A stretch of DNA of 64,000 bases from Mercurialis annua. Taxonomy: Eukaryota; Streptophyta; Magnoliopsida; Malpighiales; Euphorbiaceae. Below, piece by piece: positions 56,675 to 64,000 of the stretch (positions are counted from its first letter, which is position 1; each line of letters starts with the position of its first letter). The stretch lies in NCBI RefSeq assembly GCF_937616625.2, contig NC_065571.1, positions 47,105,651-47,169,650 of the forward strand. Reading direction: 5' to 3'. The translations under genes and the position numbers were made by a program. A model generated the notes under the pieces. It ran no database searches. It saw only the letters and a list, made by a program, of their open reading frames with translations, and was not told where the DNA came from.

Positions 56675-57826
56675 AAATGATGAATTCTGCTTCATTTCCT
56701 TAAACCTCTTTATGTAAGTTAACTTTGCCGTAGACTCTACTTCTCCACAGTTTGCTTTGCATCTCATAATATGATTTTCATTATTATAGTCCTGTCGCTC
56801 CCTTAAGTACAACTTCATTCCCTAGTATGCAAAATGTATGCTTGATGATTAGTAGAGTATAATTTAGCTAGCAATAGATTCAGATTTTCTTGAAGAATAA
56901 AAAACGGACACCAATGACGAGAAGTGAAGAGAACTAGGAAGCGAAATCACACCCTAAAGGAATTGAGTTCTTCATGTAAGTTTAATTGTGGCATTCCCTA
57001 AATTCTACCAAGTGTTTTGATTACAGATTTGCACTCATAAACAACATGTTTCATCACTTGGAATCTAAATAAAGTTTATTGTTTCTTTTATTTTTTTTAG
57101 GGGTGCAACAGGAGGACTTCCCAGGAGAGTTAATTTTCTTACTCATGTGTGCATTGTCAATGTTGTTATTGCGGAGTCCTATATATGTTTTTGTTTTGGG
57201 CTAAGAATTTAGCTGATTCCCTTATGTTTCCTTCTTCTCTTCATAATTTTTCTCAATGAATCATCACAAATTTGATAAATTTCCTCTACTGAAGTAGGAA
57301 ATGAACCCCTTTCTTCAGAAATTCTAAACAATTGATTTGTCATAGACTAGTTATATATTTATGCCGGAGGCGTTAAATGGGTACTGTAATTTGAACTATT
57401 CTGGCGCTTGCTAGTCCTAAGATGTCTGTTAGGCTTTAAGAAAATAAGATTTGTGGGTCGGCTGATAATTGATATGAAGGATTTCTGTTTTCCTTTTTGA
57501 CAATTTGCGTGCTTCGTTATTCAAGCGGAGTGCTTAATTAACAGCCGAGCTCGTATAAATACAGTATGCAGATCAGGTTTGGGTATTAAACATGAAATCC
57601 AGGCTGGGCAAAGGCTGGATTTTGAATTGCCTTTAAAAGATTTGAGCCTGATGGAACTTGGCCTGAGCCTGCCAAGATCGACCTATAAACATGTCTAATT
57701 GCTAGACTTCTCTTCGCTATCCCGCTTTTTGACAATTCATGTTTGTTACCATTCATATCATCTTATTCTTCTATTTTCAGAATGTACCTCCCCTCATCAA
57801 AGTTCAATTCAACTTTTTGCATTTTA
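56675..57826. other. Intergenic region downstream of TNL2
   Basis: 3' flank of TNL2 and AT-rich sequence. The stretch around 57480-57700 has no recognised coding signal. Nothing else seen. Confidence 0.45.
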
Positions 57827-58125
57827 TTAATAAACTTGAGCAGGGATGACCTGAACCCTCCCATCATACATGTACTCCTCTTTAGGCGATGATTCAACAA
57901 ACTCGCAATCGTAATCTAGATGTCTCAATCTGTCGCAAACATAACGAACTCTCATATTGAAATTCCATCCATCTCGGCTGATTATCTCCATCCCTCATCG
58001 ACACTCTACTCTTTGGCAGGCTGTACACCTTTGATCTCAACTCAAACATGTTGATACCAACACTAACCTCCTGACTTGTCCTCATCAGGTTCAGGGTTCC
58101 GCCCAATCTTACCGCCAATGACCGA
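57827..58125 (-). pseudogene. Unidentified gene fragment
   Basis: On the minus strand two adjoining frames look protein-like: an upstream part (VGINMFELRSKVYSLPKS) and a downstream part ending at 57827 (RDGWNFNMRVRYVCDRLRHL, then DYDCEFVESSPKEEYMYDG and RVQVIPAQVY). They are offset by a frameshift near 57990. Codon structure and base composition are unlike the surrounding AT-rich DNA. I do not recognise the family; it looks like the C-terminal exon of a gene carried here by duplication or a transposon. Confidence 0.35.
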
Positions 58126-58562
58126 GGCTATTTCTTTTGTTATTGTGCTGAAATGTATCTTGAAAATCCTAATCAAGAATTGTACCACATGAAGAATTAT
58201 TTTTTCCGGTTTGATATCGATTTTCTTTAAGATCAACAAATGGCTATTAAAGGTCTACAAGCTACCTTTTATAACGTTTTGTATAATTTGGAAAGAGAAT
58301 TTTTTGGTGTTTGTGGAAGAATTTGATCCCATGAGTTCAGAAAAATGCTACCCAACACGCGATACTATTTCATCAAAGTTAAATATGACAAAAATAAAAA
58401 GGGTGAATTATTGAATTTTAGAAACAATTGTAATTTTTTTTTTGAAATAATTTTGAAGGATAATTTTATTAATATTTCACTTTAACTTAAAAAACCTGAT
58501 TTTATAGGTCACAAACACTCGCCTTTCTTAACTGAAGCTCCAATCCACGAGAAATTATTACA
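58126..58562. other. Gene-free interval
   Basis: AT-rich; nothing recognised. Confidence 0.4.
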
Positions 58563-58757
58563 TAGATTAGTCTACCACGTTATCCGTGAACTTAGCCAAT
58601 CACATTATAACACGTCATTGAAAGATGACATTATTATAATTTCGTTTGTATTTTTTTACACTTTTTAATAGTGATATTACAATAATGCCATCATTTTAAT
58701 AACGCGTTATAATGTGATTAACTTTATTCACGGATGATGTTAGACTAAATCTACCTA
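58563..58757. repeat. Foldback miniature element E
   Basis: Begins TAGATTAGTCTACCACG and ends with the inverse, GTTAGACTAAATCTACCTA. The arms of about 80 bp include CCGTGAACTTAGCCAATCAC against GTGATTAACTTTATTCACGG and ACACGTCATTGAAAGATGAC against its mirror. One-armed relatives appear at 11441 and possibly 7188. Confidence 0.6.
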
Positions 58758-59039
58758 CTAATTTTTTCTGATACACCGTTCCGTGTACACTGTGTTATTC
58801 GAACTCCCAACATCAATATGACCCTCTTTGTACGGGCCAATTCCGACAAAGATTCAGAATATAGCCTTCCGTCTCCTCCTCTTTTTTGCTGACGTTGGTT
58901 CACTTTGCGACACAGAAGGTATTTGAATGAATAAAATATAAGTACATGAATCAAAAAATAAGAATTTAAAAAGTAGAACACTATTAGTGCAAATTTTCCT
59001 AAATTTTAAGAATAACATAAATGTTATGTTATCTCCCGC

Positions 59040-59146
59040 CATCTTCTCCACGGCGTTTAACTTGTCAAGTTTCGCCGAGCAACGGAAACGGGAATTCAGA
59101 AATGGATTGAGGAATCTGTACGATGACTTTGAGAAATCACAGGTAG
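59040..59146 (+). pseudogene. TIR-exon relic upstream of TNL3
   Basis: Reads REFRNGLRNLYDDFEKSQ before CACAG/GTAGG, matching the end of TIR exon 1 of TNL3 (VFGDGFRNLQAKHKKS). The following intron-like sequence (ATTATGATGATTTCGCAAACCC) resembles intron 1 of TNL2 (ATTATGATAATTTCTGAAATCC). The sequence before it (CCCGCCATCTTCTCCACGGC) parallels that before the relic of TNL2, so the two relics are duplicated copies. Confidence 0.5.
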
Positions 59147-61243
59147 GTAAGCTTTCGATTTCACATTGTTGAAATTATTTAAATAAATTATGATGATTTC
59201 GCAAACCCTAACTCATGGAATTAATAGCAGCATTTAATTATTAGATTTGCGTGTTCAATTCATGGAATTTCAAGCTTTTAAATTGAAGGATGAGTTAGTG
59301 ATACATTGGACTTGAACAATTTTATATTTTTGATGGTGTCTTAATTTTATTTTATTTATTCGGAAGAAGAATAGTTCAACGAAATGATCCTTTAACTAAA
59401 TTAAAGTAAGAGAGTATAATTTTTATTAATTAGACACGCGTAACAGAGATCTAATCATCGACAATTAGCGTGTTATTGTTCGTCTAAGCTTGTACTAATT
59501 AATTTGAAGTCAACAAAACTAATTTAATTGGCAGGCGCATCGCATGAACTTAAAATAGATTTGATTTCTTCTTAGCTATGTGTAGTAGCATTTCTAATTC
59601 CTTCTTTCCAATCCTTCTCTAAGTTGTAAAAATGGCATCTTCTAAAATACGATATGATGTTTTCCTTAGTTTTAGAGATGTTGATACTCGTGATAATTTC
59701 ACCAGTCATCTTCATCAAAAACTGCTTGATAAAAATATCCCAACTTTCATTGACAATAGGCTTGACAGAGGTCGAAAGATTGAACCATCTCTCATGAAAG
59801 TCATCGAAGAGTCTCTAATTTCAGTTGTCGTTTTCTCAAAAGGGTATGCGTCTTCTTCATGGTGTTTGGATGAACTGGTCAAGATTATTAAGTGTCAAGA
59901 GAAACTGGGTCGGATTGTTTTGCCAATTTTCTACCATGTTGATCCATCTGATGTTGAACTGAGGAAAGGGGTTTTCGGAGATGGATTCAGGAATCTTCAA
60001 GCAAAGCACAAGAAGAGTATGAAAAAGTGGAAAAATGCTGTGGTGAAGGCCACCACCTTTTCTGGTTGGGATTCGAATAATCACAGGTAATTTTCAATTT
60101 TGCATTATCAAAATAGTGGAAAACATGTTATGATAATTTTCAAAATCCCATCATTTCAATATTGTACTAGTTTGTAAGAAGTCAAGTATTTCTTTTTTGA
60201 AATAAAGTTTCTTTATATCAAGTAGTCAAATTCTTAATTATTTTGTTCATTTACGAGTCATACATACGCGTTTCAGGCCTGATTCTGAATTAATTGAGGC
60301 AGTTGTCAAGGAAATCCAGAAGAAAATCTATCCTACCTCCTATAGCATTTCTGCTCAATTTGTGGGCATTGACACACAAATTGAGCAAATTTTTTCACTA
60401 TTCCCTAGTGGCTCAGATGATAAACCTTTTTTCATCGGTCTGTGGGGAATGGGCGGTATTGGAAAAACAGCAGTGGCTGAAGCTCTTTTTAGTTTGATAT
60501 CTGACCAATTTGATGGTCGATGCTTCCTAAGCAATGTCAGGGAAGATACATCAAAGTTTGGTTTGATTCAGCTAAAACATATGCTTTTAACAGAGCTCTT
60601 AGGCGATAGGAATTTGAACATAAGAATGCTCAATTTACTTCCCACTTCAGTCCTAGAGAGGCTGAAACGAAACAAAGTCATGATTGTTTTGGATGATGTC
60701 AATGAGTCCGTGCAATTAAGTAGTTTAATTGGGGATCTTCAAAGCTGGCTTCGTCCAGGTAGTAGAGTCATTGTAACTAGCAGAGACAAAGAAGTGCTTC
60801 AGTTTTGTCACAAAATTTACAAGGTTAGGCAAATCCAGGATAGTCATGCTCTCCAGCTCTTTAGGAACTATGCCTTTAAGCAAAACAATCAATCAAAGGA
60901 TTATACAGAATTGGTAAATAAAGTAGTGAAGTATGCTCAAGGTGTTCCATTAGCGCTTAAATTGTTGGGTTCTCATCTACGTGAAAGGTCCCCACAACAA
61001 TGGGAAATTGTTTTGGATAAATTAAAACATTCTTCTCATTCTGAAATTCAGAAAATTTTAGAAATAAGCTATAACGAACTGGAACAAGAGACAAAAGATA
61101 TATTTCTTGATATAGCATGTTTTTTTAAAGGGGAGAGTATAACTGATGTCAAAGATATACTAGGGAAAGGCTGTGGGTTCCGAAATTTTGACTGGGGAGT
61201 AATGCGCCTAAAAGATAAGTGTCTCTTGAATGCTGGACATGAT

Positions 61244-61297
61244 GATGAATTAGACATCCATGATGAATTAGACATGCATGATGAATTAGACATGCAT
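61244..61297 (+). repeat. 18-bp coding minisatellite, three units, in the TNL3 MHD motif
   Basis: Units GATGAATTAGACATCCAT, then GATGAATTAGACATGCAT twice, in frame as DELDIH-DELDMH-DELDMH followed by D. TNL1 and TNL2 have one such motif (MHDLIQEMG), so two units were added in TNL3. Confidence 0.95.
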
Positions 61298-62046
61298 GAT
61301 CATATACAAGAAATGGGTAGAGAAATTGCTGAACGAGAAGGCAGTAGATTGAGAAATTTCAAGGCCATCCGTCGAATGTTAGCAAATAGTACGGTATGAC
61401 ATGAAATTTTCTTTATATATTAAATATTTAGGGAGGTTTACTTAGCATGCTTGCCATTAATTATTTCTCATGTTTGCTAAATCAATCAGGGAAATGAAGC
61501 GGTTCAAGGCATTAATCTGGTCTTATCTGAAATCAAAAAGGTTTATTTGGACCCTAAAGCTTTCTCAAGTATGACTAACTTAAGATTGCTGAAATTGAGC
61601 GAGCAGAATTGGGATACAAAAACATATCTTGACTGTCTTCCCAACACGCTAAGTTTGCTACATTGGGAAAACTATCCTTACAAGTCTTTGCCATCAAATT
61701 TTTCCATGGAAAACCTTGTTGACCTTAGGATAACATGGTGCAATATCACCCAACTCTGGGATGGAGAGAAGGTGAGAATTAAATATATTTAACTTTTAAA
61801 TTTTATGTTAATTTTTTGTAAAGAGAAACACATGCTAAGAATAAATAAAAGCATGTCGAGCCATTTTTTGTACCACAAATTATGTCTAAAAATCATTTTT
61901 AAATCCTTATCACTTTTATACTTAAAAACTCGAAACTTCATTTCACCGTAAAATCTCCACTTATCGGACCTAAATTGACCTGAGCATACAAAGAGTTGAT
62001 TTTTTTTATTGTATTTAGCCATGTAAATTGGTTAAAAATAAAAGGC

Positions 62047-62557
62047 TTAAGATCTGAAAAACTACCGACCTTTCAATTTTTTTTCAATTGCACCCTCACC
62101 TTGTAATTTCTTCAATAGCACCCTATTTCGTATTTTTGGCTTTCAATAGCACCCCGACCTTGTAAAACAATCAATTTTACCATATTTTCCATATTTTGTA
62201 TTTTTGACTTTCAATATCACCCCGACCTTGTAAAACAATCAATTTTACCCTATTTTGTATTTTTGACTTTCAATAGCACCATAAATCATCAAATTAAACT
62301 CATTTATCGAGGACTTATTTGAAATTTTTTTTTAGTTAAAAGACTTGTTTAAAAGTGTCCAAGTATAAAAAGTATGATTTCACCTTTAAATTTAGTTTTT
62401 TTGAAAATTTTCATCTTTATAGTAATCAAATCATCTAATTTTTTAAATTTAGAGTGCTATTGAAAGCCAAAAATACAAAATAGGGTGCTATTGAAAAAAT
62501 TACAAGGTGAGGGTGCTATTGAAAAAAATTAAAAGGTCGGTAGTTTTTTAGACCTTA
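62047..62557. repeat. Foldback element D in TNL3 intron 3
   Basis: Left end TTAAGATCTGAAAAACTACC and right end GGTAGTTTTTTAGACCTTAA are inverse copies. Arms of about 100 bp include CACCCTCACCTTGTAATTTC against the mirror AATTACAAGGTGAGGGTGC. The left half has an internal duplication of TTTTGTATTTTTGACTTTCAA. It explains why this intron (901 bp) is longer than its TNL2 counterpart (396 bp). Confidence 0.7.
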
Positions 62558-64000
62558 AACCAAAATAAAAGGTCTGTTTGATCATTAAATTTAATTTGTG
62601 ATATATATGTGTGTGTGTGTATCAGATTGGGCAGCATTTTCCAGTTTTAATATTGTGTACTTATATTTACAGTGTCCTCAAAATTTGAAAAGGTTAGACC
62701 TTACTGGATGCAAACAGCTAACAAAACTCCCAAATTTCTCTTCGGCTAAAAACTTGGAAATTGTATCCATTTTTTTCTGTGGAAGTTTGAGTAAGATTGA
62801 TTCCTCTATAGAGTTCCTCTGCGACCTTCCTAATCTCTTTCTATATGGATGCAAGCAGCTGAAGAGTCTTCCAAAGACTCCGGACGACATAGAATGGCTA
62901 AGAGTAAAAAATTGTGGGTTGGTAGAGTTGTTTTCCCCATCTATTCCGTTTCTTAGTGTAAACCTCAATCTCAGCGGCTGTCGGAATCTTCACTAGTTGC
63001 TAGGGATCGCAGGAAATGTTTTATGGTTAGATGTAAGTCAGACTGCAAGAGAAGAATTACCCTCATCACTCTTATTTCCATCATCATCACTAATTGTGTT
63101 GAGAATGGTGCAATGTAAAAATTTTATGTCCCGGACAGCATTTGTAAGCTGGAGTACCTCAGGGAGCTTGATCTAAGTGGCTGCAGAACTATTTGTAAAT
63201 TGCCTCATTTGAATGGTTTGAGGTCTTTAAGAAAGCTATATCTAGATGGAACTGCACTTGTAGAAATCCCCAAGGACATTGTCTCTTTATCATCACTTAA
63301 AGAATTGACTTTAAACAGCTGCAGGAGACTCCAAGGTTTGCCTAAGCTTCCAGAGCAATTAATCCAGCTCCAACTTCAAAACTGTACATCTTTGGAATCT
63401 GCAGAATTCTCTCAGTACATTCTATCCATAAAACTGTCTAAATATGTTAAATACTTGAAATGGGGTTATGATGAGTTGGTTACTTTCAAATTTTATTAAG
63501 GTAATTCCGTAAATTTGGATGAGAATTCACGTTCAAGCATTTTAGTAGAGGCTCAGTTCAGTTTAAAACAAGTAGCCATTACTTTTAACAATACAGTAAT
63601 TCTCTCTTGATTTCTCTCTCATTTAATTAAGACTTTTCTTATTTCTTTCTATCTAAGTAACTAAATTTTTTGAATTGATTTTAACTTGCTCATCTTTCTC
63701 ACAGACAGAAGATTTTGGATTCTTATCAATTTGGTATACTTGGTAGTGAAATTCCAGAGTGGTATAGATTTGAAAGCCAAGGATCTTCATTATCCATTGA
63801 ATTCCCGCCTGATTCCTTTAACATTTCCTTCCGTGGGTTTGCTTTTTCTGCAGTTCTTGATCAATTTACTCTTAGATTTGACGATGGCCCCCTCACCTTC
63901 AAAGTTCAGTGCTGTTTCAAAAATGTGATTGGTATAAAACATGATTTGTTTAGCAGTTGTATACGTTCTACGGCAGGTCGTGTTTATTTTGAACCAGATC

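Larger units (their letters stand above)
59632..64000 (+). pseudogene. TIR-NBS-LRR gene (TNL3): intact TIR-NBS, broken LRR; runs off the window
   Basis: Exons as in TNL2: 59632-60086, 60277-61393, 61490-61771, 62673-63595, then 63705 onward past the window end. TIR (YDVFLSFRDVDTRDNFTSHL, WCLDEL) and NB-ARC (GMGGIGKTAVAEAL, VMIVLDDV, GSRVIVTSRD, GVPLALKLLGSHL) are open and conserved. The MHD region is expanded to three DELD(I/M)H units. The LRR exon carries TAG at 62994, a one-base loss near 63125 (CKNFM... against DSICKLEYL), TAA at 63497 where TNL2 has Tyr, and the last exon starts with a 2-base deletion (ACAGAAGATTTT against ACAGAAAAGATTTC). Translation would end at 62994, giving about 725 residues: TIR, NBS and the first LRRs only. 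It may be a pseudogene or may express a truncated TIR-NBS protein. Confidence 0.85.

Noticed and set aside
62598..62672. N-terminal part of an ORF read through the TNL3 intron 3 end
   Set aside because: Comparison with TNL2 puts the exon start at 62673 after TTTACAG, and the preceding frame is intron.

Overview
This is nuclear DNA of a eudicot plant. The genes have GT-AG introns, and three disease-resistance genes are of the TIR-NBS-LRR (TNL) class, which is essentially absent from grasses. The rest is AT-rich DNA packed with plant Helitrons, a LINE, an Athila-type Ty3/gypsy retrotransposon and foldback elements. I cannot name the species.

Layout. (1) 1-13.1 kb: a small immunity/proteolysis block. 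Two serpin genes (plus strand, 931-2323 and 9849-11405) flank a complete minus-strand TNL gene (TNL1, 3208-7989). Each serpin is followed on the opposite strand by a wreck of a papain-like (SAG12-type) cysteine protease gene, so a 'serpin + cysteine protease' unit was duplicated and the TNL lies between the copies. (2) 13.1-19.1 kb: foldback elements, then a four-exon gene for a single-RRM protein (minus strand, 17236-19075) similar to the RBM7/SF3b49 group. (3) 19.3-47.7 kb: a nest of transposons. A decayed Rep/helicase Helitron with an RPA-like gene (minus strand) is cut by a 1.87-kb solo LTR and by a LINE. The LINE's second ORF is in turn cut by a 12.5-kb Athila-like element with a single intact gag-pol frame, an env-position ORF, and LTRs of identical length that differ at one base by eye. 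Target-site duplications (CTTGG, TGTTCATGTT, TCTAA) delimit these insertions and give the order Helitron, then LINE, then Athila. (4) 47.7-52 kb: gene-free foldback elements and two abutting short Helitrons. (5) 52-64 kb: two plus-strand TNL genes forming a tandem segmental duplication, each preceded by a TIR-exon relic. TNL2 (52688-56674) is complete. TNL3 (59632 to beyond the window) has intact TIR and NBS domains, but its LRR/C-terminal part carries stops and frameshifts, and its MHD switch motif is triplicated.

How the parts relate: TNL proteins are intracellular immune receptors whose TIR domains act as NADases. Plant serpins trap papain-like cysteine proteases such as RD21. A locus holding serpins, cysteine-protease relics and TNLs is therefore a plausible defence-related cluster, but that functional link is inference. 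The most unusual sequence signals are (a) seven pairs of a perfect 14-bp palindrome spaced 30-31 bp apart through the Athila element, including one pair translated in frame within gag-pol; (b) the triplicated MHD motif of TNL3; (c) the duplicated serpin/protease unit and the divergence of the two serpin reactive loops. All exon boundaries were assigned by eye from splice consensus, reading frame and comparison among paralogues in the window.
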